Assembly: GCF_963675165.1 (NCBI RefSeq)
Contig: NC_087377.1
Coordinates: 7,705,122-7,769,121 of the forward strand
Direction: 5' to 3'
Source of the DNA: Halichondria panicea
Lineage: Eukaryota > Porifera > Demospongiae > Suberitida > Halichondriidae
DNA length: 64,000 nucleotides
Part shown: one piece after another, positions 45,150 to 60,100 of the stretch
Numbering within the stretch: position 1 is the stretch's first letter
Layout of the letters: each line of letters begins with the position of its first letter
Made by a program: the position numbers and the translations under genes
The notes under the pieces: model-generated
What the model was told of the DNA's origin: nothing
The model's input: only the letters and a program-made list of their open reading frames with translations
Databases searched by the model: none

Positions 45150-48100
45150 GTAAGTGTGCACATGTGCATGCATGCAAGTATAGTAATGTTATTTAACACT
45201 TGATTTTAATGTAGTAGGCATATCCATCTCCATTACCATAACTTTATCTTAAATTGTGTCATTTCTGTCAGGAATAGCTAGAGTGCTATAACTTATTTTG
45301 ACCTGCTCAAGACATGCACGGTGCCGGTGTTGTGTATAGCTATCATTCACTTGAGTGCTGCTTTCTTTATACGCTGAAGATTTATTATAATATTTCATTC
45401 CCCGACTTGCACAACATGCAGCCAGTGCAACCTGCCCCCCACTACTTGGTGTAACAGATACTGACATCATATACACCCAAGAACCTGTTGTCAGTGGTAA
45501 CTTCTCAGTCGATACTAGAGCCTTGTACGAGTGCACTAGTGGAGAGCTTTTTGAGGGGGATACTATACGAACGTGTCTCGCTGATGGAAGCTGGTCTGGA
45601 GTTGAGCCCATCTGTCTTCGTGAGTGGAATTGCAGTGAATAAATGGCATTGTATAAAGTGCAACACATATAGGGGCACCATAAAACATGAAAATTGTACA
45701 AAAACTGGTCGCTTATTCGGAGAGGTTTGTACATGTACAATGTGTTTTGTGAAAAAAACATTTTTTGAAACATTTTTAATAAGGACATACATGCAGTTAA
45801 TTCTGGATGCATGTTATTGTATGTTTCAACTTTAACTTTAAATTAGCTGCCTGTTCCATACTAAGTCTGGAGGATGGTTTCGTATCCTACACCACTCTTC
45901 ACAATGCCAACGGAAACTTCCAGCTTGGGACTAAAGTCAATTTCACCTGTGTCACAAAAGGAACTGGACTAGATGGACCGCCTACCATCAATTGTACCAA
46001 TTCTGTTGACAATAGCGGCTGGAATGATGCTCCACCCACTTGTGAAGGTTAGTATGGCAACTAACCCATTCTTCACAAACAAAATTATAGGATAATTATT
46101 ACCGTCAACATAATATTTTGCTTAAGTGCACTAAGTATAATTTTACAGATATTACTTGCCCTCCACTGGAAGAAATAGCCAATGCAAAGTCTATCGAATA
46201 TGACTCTGGCCCTGACGTCGATGACAACTATCCATTTGGAACCGAGGCTTATTTCATGTGCAAACGTGGGTACAAGTTGAAAGGTCCAGATCACAGTCAT
46301 TGCAATGGCAAATCTAGTAATGCTACTGGAAGATTTCGTCCGTACCCACCGACTTGCAAACGTGAGTTGAGAATGCATGCATGTAATAATCATGACACTA
46401 TAATTATGATGTGGCATATTCCTCTCTAGTGCGTCGTCCATCAATTTTCAAGCAGCCTGAAGATGAACAGTTTGTCGAAGAGGGCTCGAGTGTGAAGTTC
46501 CGTGTGAAAGCTGATGGAAGAAATTTGATCTACCAGTGGTTTAAAGATTCCGAGATGATATTTGATATTGATGGAGTGTTCTCCGGTACTGACTCTCCTG
46601 TCCTGTATATTGAAAATGTGACTCTTGCTGAGGTTGGGAGGTATGCTGTCAACGTGTCCAATGACGCTGGCATAGATCTGTCAGATATAGTGACTCTTCT
46701 GACAAGTAAGGAATTAATAATGGTGATACGTGTGATTTTAAACTCTGTCTGCATTAAGTCCGGTTAATTACACTTAATTATCAAAAATTTTGGAATGCTT
46801 CTCTTTAATGTGTTTCCCATTGTAAGGCTAATTGGTGCTTGATAACTGCATTGCCAAGGACGGTACTAATTACCTGGTTTTCTTCTCATAGCATCCAGTT
46901 ACATGCTCAATGTGAGTGTCAACATTTCTGAGCCTACGCTTGAAGCATCGGAGCAGAGTATTGAGTATGTGGTCAGTCTGGGAAGAATTGATGGGAAAAG
47001 GATCCGATTTATTCCAAGACCACTTTTTGTCAAACTGGTGTCTTTTGGTTTTCCCGAGAATGTGACTGGTAAGATGCAGTACTACTGTGTAGTATTATAC
47101 GTACCCTGCATATTCACATAATTTGTTGCAAGCAAATAAAATGTGCCTATAATTATACCCACCCACATGAGTGGATCAATTATTTTGATCAATACAAAAA
47201 CCATTAATTTAAGAATAAAAGATAGAAACATTTCTACCCATGCACAGAAGAAGGAGATGACTTTGACCTCGGTTTCCACAGCTTTGTCTTTGGCCCGTGT
47301 CGACGACGTTGTATCCCTCCATTACTGTACAAGCCTGGCTTCATTTCAATCAGGGATGACAATGACTTGGAGTTTGACCACGAGTTCTATGTTGGGTTTG
47401 ACCCGGAATTTGTTAGCCTGTATGGGATATCACTTGGCGAACCTGAGAAAATCTACATCATTGATGATGGTAAAGTAGTTTGTGCTATAATTGTGTAATT
47501 GTGTTTTTCATCTTACTCGTGTGCTTGCTGCCAATTTTGTCAAACTATGTACTCTGCTGTTTTCTTATCTACAGAGCAATTAACTGTTGGGGTATCATTT
47601 GATCAAGCTAACTACATAATAGCTGAAGGGAACACCCTCACTGTTACTGGTAGACTCACCAGACTAACTGGACAGCTGAAGACCAACTTCTTTCTGACCC
47701 TCAAATTGGACTTTGATGTCGACCAAGTTACTAGTGAGTAGCACAGAAGTAAATCAAGCCTGGGGATGGATTGTGTTATGTGTGCCTGAATTTTTAACCA
47801 TGGATGATATTGTTGTGTGTGCATAGGCCTATACATGGCTTCATGCTATTGTGTTTAAACCAATCAACTAGAGTTACAAATTATTATAGACTTCTAACGA
47901 TTCAATGAATTTGTGAAATCAATACACTCTTTCCCTATGCAGATGCTAGTGAGATCATGATCTTTCCCGATGACCTCACCATCAATTTTCTGGCTGGAGA
48001 GGACACTAACTTCACAATATCCTTGACTGTTGAAGACAACAACAGGTTTGAGGGGTTTCACTCATTTGTCATATCTCTGCCAACTGACTCTGACTATATT

Positions 48101-51100
48101 GTACCAAGAGAGGACGATAATGGCAACACCACCATCACCATCAGTGATTTTGATGGTATGGCACTATGAAAGTTCTTTTACTGGTCCTAGCAACCGTGAC
48201 TTAAGAATGGCGTACCCGATTAGTCCACTAATATAGATTTCCAGACTGACACTTATACCTTATTAATTGGCGCCACTCTTTATAAGTACTGAGTAAATAG
48301 TTGAAATTGCTACTTCTCATTTCACTCTAGCAACCCATATCTTATGGCTTTCCATGTTATGAGAAGCCAGATTTATAGCATAGCATCATTAGCACTATAA
48401 ATGCTTCCATGCAGATGCTGTAATTCAAGTGTCAACAATGAGTCTGGAGGGTAATGAAGGAACAAATCTGACTGATGTCATCTGTGCTAGCCTCACCGTC
48501 TCCTCTACAAATCCCATCTTGAAAGATATTGAAGTTTCCTTTGAGCTTGTCGCTGGAATAGCAGGTACTCACTCATGTTAATTTTATGCGAGTTTGACGT
48601 TGCTGTACATGTAACAAGCCATAAAAATATGAGTATACGGGTTTGCTACATTAATAAATATAAGTGCAGGGCCCTACGGTATCAATAAAACTTGCTGGGA
48701 TGCATAATTATAATTTTTTTAAAGGTTTGTTTTGTCATTGTAAAATGGCCATTAATATCTATGCCTTCACCTCTACGCCTGCTAGTGACAGGTGTTAATG
48801 TTCCGTTGATTACTTCAGAATCAGTATAATGCACACCCCACGTTATATAACACCTCTCTATTATCAAAGGATAAATCAACTGTTTTATCTACAACAGATG
48901 CCAGCGACTATACTGCTATTGGCAGTCTCCAAACTATGTTTCCAGTAAACTCTGTTCCTGGTTCCACTCCAGACGCTTGTGTCACTGTTAGTCTGATCGA
49001 TGATGAAATTCTAGAGTCCACCCAGGAATTCTCAATCATTCTCAGCTCTGATAATGCACAAGTCAGTACTGACCGGATTGCAGTGGATATCATGGATGGT
49101 GAAGGTATGCATTAGGTTCTGGAGTGAATCTATAATGAGTAAACTGTTACAGTATTAGCTGCATGCCGGTTGGAATTTGCTATACATGTGTAATGGGTAT
49201 AATTATATGCATCAGCCTGCAGTTTTATTCACATTATCTACTAGCTTTCTCCGTCCATTACAGTATTGAATTTACCCCCTCTCAGACATCACTCTTCGAT
49301 TCACTGCCGATGAGATCATAGTCAAAGAGGGAGTAGACATGTACGCTTTGTTTCAGCTGGTAATGACTAATGTACCCTCTGGGGGCCTCGAGGGGACTAT
49401 TGAGTACACAGTTTTTGTCAGCCCAAGTGGTGCAAGTGAGTAGACAGTAGCGAAGAAATTGTCTGATTTTAACATGAATTTTGTAGAGTCCATATCACAA
49501 TCAGTAATAATTATGACGAATTGTTTGTTGCATCTGCAAAATGAAGTGTATTAATTACTCTAGAGATCATGCAGTGGATCTGATCTCATAATTACACATG
49601 CCTGCCCTCCTTGTGTATAGCATTGAACCAAGACTACCGCTCTAGTCGGACTGTGTCTCTGTTGTTTGGCACATGTGGTGAGATCACCCCTCAGGCTACC
49701 TTGGTGGGATCACTCTCCACTGTGGGGCAGGTGGAGATAGTGAATGATGAGGTGCTAGATAGTAACTCAGAGGACATCGGGTTGTTCTTGTTAGAAACTG
49801 GCAATTTTGCGCTATTGACAATCATCATATTGGATGATGAAAGTAAGCAGTAATATTTGCATGTATGACATATAAAAAATTTACATGCACGCTTAATTTG
49901 TGTCATTCTATTGTTTTCGCTAGCAACATTCACTAAGGATGCATGACACTACTCATACATGTATACAGTCTGATATCAGCATGCATGCATATCCATTCAA
50001 AACCTGCATGTTCTCGTGCTACATTGCTCAGGGGCTACACTTGTGTTTGAGTCTCCCAGTTACACAGCAGACGAGGGATCAAGTGTTACCCTCACTCTAG
50101 CACTAAGGGACATACCAGCAGATGGGCTGGACGATAATGTCATTGTTTCTCTACAGACAATTGATATCGGGAAAACTGGCCGTACTTATTATTAAATGCC
50201 CGTCACATGTCTATACAATCATGTAGTGGTTTTTAGGCAAGCACTTACATATCAGTACGTGCTGTAAAAACGTGAAGCAGAAGGGATCATGAACTATTTT
50301 TATTATAGGTATATATCTCAAGCTGTACTGCATGCATGACAGTGTTGGTTATTATAATTATGCAGCTACTGGCATCGACTACGCTCCCCCTTCTTTCTTT
50401 CAAGTGACTTTTCTGGCCACTACCCCTTCACCCACCAATATGTCACAGACATTCGTCATTGCTATATTGACAGATAATGTATTAGAAGACCTTGAGCTAT
50501 TTGAAGTGGTGGTATCGGATGTTAACTCTCTGTATGTGGTATGCGACAGTGAGGCTGACTGTACAACTCAAGTGGTCATTGAACAGGAGGGATCTGATTG
50601 TGAGCAGTGTGTATATAATTATAGATCGACTGACAGACTAGTGAAAATAGTTTTGTTTTACTACAGTACTTTACTATAAACACAGAGAGTATAATAGTCT
50701 TTCCCTGTAATTTTGGTGAATGTTGAATGTACAGAGGACCATTTTGTTTTTTTACATGCAGAAATGTTCATGTAGAATTGGTAAATTCTTTCATCATAAT
50801 AAGTTTGTGAAGTTGCTGATGGTCTTGCATGCATGTCTTATACGTATATACATACAGTATAGAAATAATTGCGTGTACAAATCTTTTCACAGTACCTAGT
50901 TGGAACCTTTTACCAGCCACTGGTACAGAGGGTGACACCGTTGCAGTGTGTGCTACCCTGTTCGGGTTGCCAGCTAATGGTTTAGAGTGTGACTTTGTGC
51001 TACAATTGATCATCTCCGAGGAAACCATACCAAACACAGGTACACACTTGTTATTTTATCATACTACGCGTGGGGGATACAAGTTTGTGTGTACTGATTT

Positions 51101-54100
51101 GTTCCTTAACTCGAGTGTACATTGTATACGTTATATAGATCATAATCAATCCTATAGCTACTGAAGGAGAAGACTTCACTCCTGTTGGGGACTTTCAGAT
51201 AGTGTTTGAGAGCACTATACCAACCATGACCACCATGAGATATGCTCAGATCAACCTCACTGATGACAATACCACTGAAGGAGATGAAATATTCTTTGTG
51301 ACGGTGTCTGAAGTTACTCCATCTTTTGTTTTATTTGCTTCCAGTAACTTCACTTCTGTCAACATCCAGGACAATGACAGTGAGTCTGCCCATAATAGCA
51401 GTTGTGTGTGATCGAGGACATCAATATCAGTTTGAACGCACAAGCACATGCTTTACTATACACATAATATTTTTACTTTTTTATGCAGTTGTTTGTGACC
51501 TAAGCTTTGTGTCGACCAGTTACACTGTGAGAGAGGATGAGGGTTCTGTCAGCGTGTGTGTCAGCATCTCCGGAGTACCCTCTGGTGGGCTGGCTGTGGA
51601 CTTGGTGGTGGAATTCAGTTACTTGGCCAGCGACAAAACTAGTGAGATTTATTCCTAGTCTGTTGCTACCTGAACTTTTGAACACGCTGACTTATAATTA
51701 TGTACGCAGCACATTTTTAGCATTGAGGTATTCCCGTAATTCTTGTCACATCAACTAAAAGCCCGATTCTCTTTCCAATTACATGCAGTGCCATGTATTG
51801 ACAGAATGCATGATTTTCATTTCTTCAGCTTCAGATGTTGATTTCACTCCCGACTATGAGGTAGTGTTTCCAGCTGGGCTAACTGGTAGTGGTTGCATTC
51901 AATGCCTAGATATTGCTATTATGAATGATGCTATGTACGAGGGAGATGGTCAGCTGTTCAATGTGTCTTTTGATGAGAACAATCTGAACGTTTCATTTTC
52001 TGGTGACTCTCTGGCAACTGTGTACATTTTAGAGGATGCTAGTGATGGTACGTCCACAGGTCTCTAATTAGTGGTTCAGCACACTCTTATAAAGTATTCG
52101 TAGGTGTGCATGCTCGTTCTAGAGAAGAAGAATGTATCCATGCATTTTTAATGAGCAATATGTATTTATACCAGTCTTTCTTACTGAGATGTCATCATGC
52201 ATTAATTCCTACTCTCTGCATGCAGTGCCTGCCGTGAGCCTTAACTTTGATCAGCTGACTGTGATAGAGGTTGAAGGAGTGGTGAGTGTGTGTGCCACCA
52301 TTTCTAGTGTACCTGCAGGCGGTCTGAATTGTCCCATCACGCTCTCCCTGTCAGCAACCGGCACTGGAGACAAACCAGGTATTATTAAGTTGTTCTGTGG
52401 AGCCTATTATATATATAGACTCTGATATTGATACAATCTAGTATAAGTGTACAAGTTTGATAACAGTGAAACCTCAAGGAACTTGTACAAATGTCATGAC
52501 TGTAGTTTGTCAATAAGGTCATAACACTTATATATTATACACGTATGCAGCCACTGACGGAGAGGACTATGTTCTACCCGGGGACTTCCAGATTGTGTTT
52601 GACACTAATGTCCTATCAGGTGACTCAGAGTGTGTCAATATCAGCATCACTGATGATGAGCGAGTGGAAAATGAACAGGAGTTTGTTGTTATGGTGACCA
52701 GCATATCATCACAGGTTGAGCTACCTGGATTTACTTCAGTGTACATCACAATTGAAGACGATGACAGTGAGTCTGCCCACAAATGATGTAGCTTTGTTCA
52801 ATTGATTATTGCTTAGTTAATGATCTTTACCCATCTCATTATAAAGTGAATGGAGTCATTTGGCACATTGTTGCCTATACATCACTGTAGCTGCAGTGGC
52901 TTCCTTCTCTCCTGGCGGTATCACAGTAACTGAGTCTAACTTCATTAATGCTACTGTGTGTGTGGAGCTGACCTCTCTCCCTACTGGTGGATTGGAGTGT
53001 GACGTCGATATCAGCTTGTCTCCGAGCTCTGGATCAGCAGGTATGCTCTAGTATGATATCTATGCTTCTGTGTCTATCATTGTTCATAATTATAGCTATA
53101 TTATGCTCATTGGAAAAGAATGTAGTTCTCAGCCTATTTTGTTTTGCACTGTGGTTGACACCTATCACAAGTGTCTTAAAATATGCAGCACTCAATGAAG
53201 ACTATGAAAGTTTTGTACTTGTCATAACTATCCCTGCTGGAACCAGTCTGAGTCAACCAGTGTGTGCCTACTCCGTCCAGTTGGGTATCATCGATGATCA
53301 GATTGTTGAGGATACTCAATCATTCACCCTTTCTCTCGTAACGGCCTCCCCTGAAGGCACTGTCAATAGTAGTGGTGTCTTAGAAATCAATATCATGGAT
53401 GATGACTGTGAGTTTACACTAGCGCTAGCTGAATGTACGTACATTGTATGTAATAGTTTTAATCATCCATGTATTTTTACGTTGCAACAGTCGTTGAAGA
53501 AGCCAACGTTATTTTTTTTACTGTTGTTGTGTGTGTCTCAGCTAAATAGCAGGATTGAAATTTTTCCAGATTTGTTTGTGGACCTCCAGTCATCTGAGTA
53601 CCTCCTGAATGAGGGCAAAAATGTTCCTGTGTGTGTATTGTTCTCCAGTCAGTTGCAGCGATCGGTCACCGTGAGCAGCCACTACGAGGACCTCACCAAC
53701 CTACTCAGAGGTGCTGGTCGATTGCATATAATTATATTATAGTGGGGTAACGTATTATAATTATATGCCGTATTCATAAGAATCCGATGCTATAGTGTAT
53801 CGTTTATTTATACATTCGCTTTCTCAAAAAGTTGATTCTGTCTGCATGTAGCAAGAAACTGTTGCCAGTTGAAGTAAATGCTATAATTATTTTCTTATAC
53901 CAAAATGCCATCTTCGCCTGTAATAATTATATGTGACGGTATAAAAAATTTCATTGTGTAAAATATATACATTTGCAGGAGAAGTAAGGTTAGGTATTAC
54001 TGGCCCATTGTACCTGATTGGAGCTGGTGCTAGCTCCACCAACACAGTGGAGCCAGGGATGGTGTGTGTGTCAAAGAACAACAAAGAAGACACTGTGAAA

Positions 54101-57100
54101 GAAGGAACCACACTCTCTGTACTCAGACTAAACAGCTCTGAGATGGCTGTGAAGATTGGTTGTAGGCAAGCGCTGTTCATCGAGACTGCTAATGATGGTT
54201 CGTCGTACAATTTTATAACTTGAACAATTGTGGCCATACTGACAGAAATAGTGTTTGCATACTATAGAGGTTGTTCTGTGTGCTGCTGCACTAATGGTTG
54301 TGATGTTTTTCCTCTCCAGTCGTGTTGGCTGAGTTGGTCACTTTGAGTCCAATGGTGTATGAGAATGAGGGTGCGGTTGAAATATGCGTGCAGCTGGACC
54401 ACCTACCAGTGGGAAGTATCGTCACCGTGGCACTGACAACACAACCTTTGATTGCTACAGGTATCCATGCAGCAAATTAATGACTTATCAGCACCCAGCT
54501 GATGTATAATTTATGTAGTGTATGCATGCACATCTTGCGTGTGGTTATTTTCCCCATCAAAAATGGTTGGTGGTGAAGCCTCAAAGGTTCACACAGCTAT
54601 ATACCCTCTGCTCTCACTGCTACCCACCCCCACAGAAGATGAGGACTACCTGTCATTAACTGCAACCCTAGAGTGGCACTACGACTCCCCCAGCGTGGTA
54701 CAGTGTGTAAGTGTGCCCATCATCAATGATGAGTGTGTGGAAGAGAAAGAAGAGGTGTTCACCGTCTCTCTGTCCACGGAGCAGGCGTGTGTTCAGTTGG
54801 GGGCTAATCTGACAACTGTCACCATTCAAGACGATGATGGTGAGTACAGTATATTAAATAGCTTAGTATAAATTAATATGCAGTACTTGCATGTGCCGAG
54901 AATGATCGAATGCATTAAGCAATCTATCTAATTTTATAATTATGTATGCTACTTTAAAAGTGTATGTTTGTCAACTAGTAAGAGTATTTTGTCATCTTCT
55001 TACAGTGCTGGTACTTGACTTCAGACCAGTTGGTGTTATTACTGAATCCAATGGCATGGTGGACACCTGTATCTATGTTTGTGATGGCCAACTGAAGAGA
55101 AATTCCTCCATCACTGTCAGCTTCTGGAATGGAACTGCTCAATGTGAGTACATTTCTTATTATGCTTGTACATTATGGCTGGGGTGAAAATCCATGTGTT
55201 GGGTTCTTAAAACTCTGCATACACATGTACATACAGTATCTATAGGCTCAAAAAGGTATAATCAAGTGTTTCTCCTACTTTGATTTTGTCGTAAGATTTG
55301 TAGCTACGTATTTGTCAAATTGTTCTATGCTTATCTGTGCAGCAGGTATGTCTCGATTTAATGCTTGTTCACCCTACGTTACTTAGACCCAGCAGACTTC
55401 ACCAGGCCTCTTCTATCTGAAGAAGTGGTTCTCACGCCAAACAACACTGCCAGGTGGCTCTGTCTACTGAGGATGAATGTGTACTGTTTAAGGAATCATC
55501 TGTTACACTGGATATTGTGGACAATGACTGTGAGTGTATGTATATCCATATGCATAATTATATTATTAGTGAAGATTGTAATAATTTTGTTATGCTGTAT
55601 TGCTGTTTTTGTCAGTTAGCCTATGAAATGAAGAATGGCTCGATCCGAATTAGTTTGTGATTGTAATCATCGCCACAAACACAATGAAACCTACATTGTA
55701 TCTGCTACGCTAAACTTCTTAACTTTGTCATCCCAGGTGTTAACATTACCCTATCCCATGAGCTGTATGCTGTATCTGAGAGTGATGGTTTTGTGGAGGT
55801 ATGCGTGAGTCTGGAGGGAGAGACGGAGGTCACAGTCGAGGCATCTGTCTTCACCATAGCAGGATCTGCTCAAGGTGAATAATAATATATTATTATCAAT
55901 GTATAAATCGAGGGCCTAGTGCGTGATATACATACTGTGTTTTACGCCTATACTACTTAAGTCTGCTCGGTAATTATTAGCGGAGGATTAGCAATTACTT
56001 TAGTGCCAGTGTATACTAGCTAACCAATTGTACTTCGCGACTGTTATGCACTATCGTTCAAAGCATGATTTCCTTCCTACACACGCACAGCTGTGGCTGA
56101 CTTCACTTTCGGTGACACTGACCTGGGATCATCTCTTCTGTTTAGCAGTCCGGGTGAGCAGTGTCTCAACCTCACCATCCAGATGGACTCAGCACTGGAG
56201 ACCAACGAAGACTTCTATGTAGTGCTGCTCTCACAGCAACTAGCTGTTAAAGTGCTCCAGAGGTCCGCTCAAGTCATCATTTTAGACACACCAAGTAAAG
56301 ATGCACAATTGTATATGCAATGTAACTGCACTGCGAAGAACATTATAGAAGTTGAATTTTTATGTCAAGTATAGTTATAAATATGTATCCCATCACTTCA
56401 GGAAATTTGTTGAGGGAATAAACACCTCAATCGGCGTTTAATGTCTACAATTTATTCAGTAGAGGGATTGATTTACTAATAATTATAAGAACAGAGCGGT
56501 GTTTCAAATAATTGTATATATGCCTTTTTCATACTAATAATTATCAATGCTATCCGTCTCCAGTTGTGACGGTGGCGTTCCAGAAGACCAGACTGGAGTT
56601 GCCTGAGGAGGAGTCTGGAGAAGGGACAGTGTTCCAAGTGTGTGTGGAGGTGCTCTCTCCTGGGATCCTCGAGAGACCAGTGGACGTCTACCTCACTCTG
56701 GAGGAGGGTTCCGCTACTGGTGAGGGTCTGATAACAAGTCTGTATGTCACAGCAAACCTAATTATGGAAATCACAAATCTACACATCAGCTCATTAGCTT
56801 ATTTGAATGGGTTGTGAGTAAGGTTGCTCCTTCCAATGACTTCTTCCCTCTGTAGCTGATGTTGACTACGTGGACACACAAGAGGTAAACACAGTGGGTC
56901 TCACCATCACCACACCCCTCCTCTCTGGTCGACGGAGGCGCAACGTCTCACCGTTTGTCCAGTGCACTAATCTCAGTCTCCTGGCTGACTCCATTGTGGA
57001 GGAGGATGAGAGCTTCAATGTGATTCTGGGCTCCTCTGACAATGGAGTCAGTGTGGACCCCACTCCCCTCATCGTGGTCATACTGAACAATGACTGTGAG

Positions 57101-60100
57101 TTCTTTGAGGGCTATAGTGCTGCATGTACATATTATATGTATGCAGTTATGTTTTGAGCGGTATTCTTTATTTCCTGTTTCGGTAGAGAGTGTATGCTTA
57201 ATTATGTGATTAACTGAAACCTACCTGTGCAATGTTGACTACCGTAATTTTCGTGGGGTAAAATATTCGTTATTTTCGTGGGCAGGCTGACCTCCACGAA
57301 ATTTTAGCGTAGGCGTGGCTTATCGGAACGTAGGAATGCCGTGCAGCCACGAGACTAAACGAAATTTTTACTCACGAAAACCACCGTTTCTCGAGTTGAA
57401 CGAATTTCTTACCCCACGAAACTTACCCGCTATACGGTATAAGTTTTATTAGACTGTGCAATTAGTGGTTGCCTTTCACTTCGGACAACTTTTACTTGCT
57501 TTCCCAACTAGCTAATTATATTGTTGTGTGTTTGATCGACATTTTCTTGCTTGTAGTTGCGAATGTATCTCTGGAGCTTGCTAATTACACTGTGGGGGAG
57601 GGTGACGGGTACGTGACTGTGTGTGCCTCTCTGGAGGGGGTCCTGGAAAGGATCATCATCGTCAATATGACCACCACTGAGGACTCAGCACTTGGTGAGT
57701 CTCTTTATAATTATAGTCCTTATATAGACCATGCTACATGTAGCTCATATACGTGTGTCAATAAACTAGATACATTTTTCTGTCATAATATAGCAATATA
57801 TCTTTAGCAAAAACCCAGGTCTGTATATAGGTTTTCCCCCACCCAGCCATCAGTGACTACTCTGCTCTCACGGACTACCCTCTTCAGTTCTCTGCAAGTG
57901 TGGACACTGCTTGTGTGAATGTCTCCATCTTGGAGGAGGACATCGTTGAGCCTGACCAAGTGTTCCAAATATATCTAGCCAGCTATGATCCAGTTATCCT
58001 CACTCCCAATTCATCAGCCTCTGTGACTATTCTGGATAATGATGGTGAGTCAATTCCTATGGGGTGTCATGCATTAATTTTACATACACGTGTAATTACA
58101 ATTAAAGCAAACCCTGCATGCACATTCAAACATGTGTATACCAGTCCTATATAATATACTTTGTGGTAAATTACATGGCCATGATGCGTACTATGTATTA
58201 ATTGTCAAATTGATTTGCTAGATCTGTTTTCACATACATCTCTTATAATCCAGTGCTAGGTATTGGTCTCAGCTCAGCATCAGTGATGGCTAGTGAGGTG
58301 GCATCTCCTCTCTCTGTTGCCGTAGTGATTTTGTCTGGCAGTCTGGAACTAGATGTCACTGTCAGTGTGGCAGCATTCAGTTGGGTCAATGACACTGCCA
58401 CTGAAGGTGAAGGGAGATACGTGTGTGTCTATAGTGTCTGATTGAGATAATAGTTACATTGACCAGTATATTCCTCAGCAAGTGTGTATAGTATCCAGTT
58501 TTTCATGATTATGTTTTCAAAATAATGTGTAGTCGAGAACTTGAAGGGAGATACGTGTGTGTCTATAGTGTCTGATGTTGAGATAATAGTTATATTGACC
58601 AGTATACTCCTCAGCGAGATTTGTGTATATATATAGTATCCAGTTTTTACTCGAGTGTATAGATAATTCGTAGTCAAAAATTTCTTATGATATATAAATG
58701 TTGCACACAGATTTCGACTATCGGTCATTGAACAAAACCATCACCTTCACTTCTGGGTCAGGGGTGGGCTCCATGGAAACCTTTGATGTCATCATTATCA
58801 ATGACATCATTGTAGAAGAATTGCTTGAAACATTCACACTGAGGCTGACCATACCCACTGGAGCACCTGTTGCCGTGATCGGACTGGAGGTGGCCACTGC
58901 ATTCATACAAGAGGACCTTACTGACAGTGAGTTGTCAACTCAGTGTGTGTTATTCATGACTGGAATCATGTGGACGCATCTAATATAGTGGGTACTCCCT
59001 AGGTCGAGAAAGCAAGTGGTTTTAACTGACTTAGAGCGTATCAGTTTTAAGTAGTTTAGTTTCGTGTTAGTTTAGGTTAGAGTGTATGAGGTATTATGTT
59101 CTAAAGGAAGATTGTGTGACCAGGAGTGAAAACTATTATAGTAATGTTTTCAATTTCTAAACAGTCTCCACTTTATTGTTTCTGTACATCCCAAAGGTGT
59201 GACTGTGAGTTTGAATGAATCTAGCTACGTACTGACTGAGGGAGAGGGTGTGGTCATATGTATGGAGCTGGTGGGAGTGCTAGAGAGAGATGCTGCTGTA
59301 AATATCACCACTGTGGATAGCACTGCAACAGGTAGAGTCAATAGTACGGCTAATCAAACTTGTGTATCATTCGTAAGTAATTCTTATGTGGAGATATAGC
59401 CTCAATCCCAGGCTGCACTTTCCTCAGTGCTACTAAATGAGCAGTTTTTAAAAATGGACCGTCCTTATGTAGAGTTTAAAAAAAGTGTGGAACCATGGAA
59501 AGTAACATGAGGCTTGCAGGGGTCAGGATTAACTTGCCGCAGGAAGGCTGCACAATAAATGCCTAAACAGCTTGATGGTTGTACAACATATCTGCGACTC
59601 TGTGACGGGATAATGTACATGCATGCAGTCCCTCATTTCCAATTCCCACGTGTAATTCAACTGTCTTTCTCCCCGGCAGTGTTGGACTACATTGATATCT
59701 CTACCACCCTCACATTCTCTTCCGGCACCTCGAGTGCCTGTGTGCAGTTATCGACCATTGACGACAGTACGTACGAATCTACAGAAGGGTTGAGTGTAGA
59801 GCTGGAGTCCACTGACTCCCAAGTCACTGTAGCCACTCCCTCCGTACTCGTCACTATAGTGGACAATGATGATGGTCAGTAGTAACAACAGAGCTTCAAT
59901 GTACATGTACAGTATTTTATTATATACAACACAATTAATCGTACTTGTGCTAGTTATAAATGTATCCCACATGTGTAGAACTTTTAGCGACAGTACTATA
60001 CTCATAATCTAGATCATGTTTGCCATAAATACTGCAATTTGATTGGCTAAAGGAAGTGTTCTATCCAACTTAGAAAATCATGTACTTCACTTAGAAAATC

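Noticed and set aside
45249..45812. 187-codon minus-strand open frame
   Set aside because: It is antisense to the Sushi-1 exon and flanking introns; the sense exon has four Cys, the Trp and good splice sites.
46085..46444. 119-codon minus-strand open frame
   Set aside because: Shadow of the Sushi-3 exon on the opposite strand.
53887..54237. 116-codon minus-strand open frame
   Set aside because: Antisense to Calx-beta exon 25, which fits the phase-1, multiple-of-3 rule.
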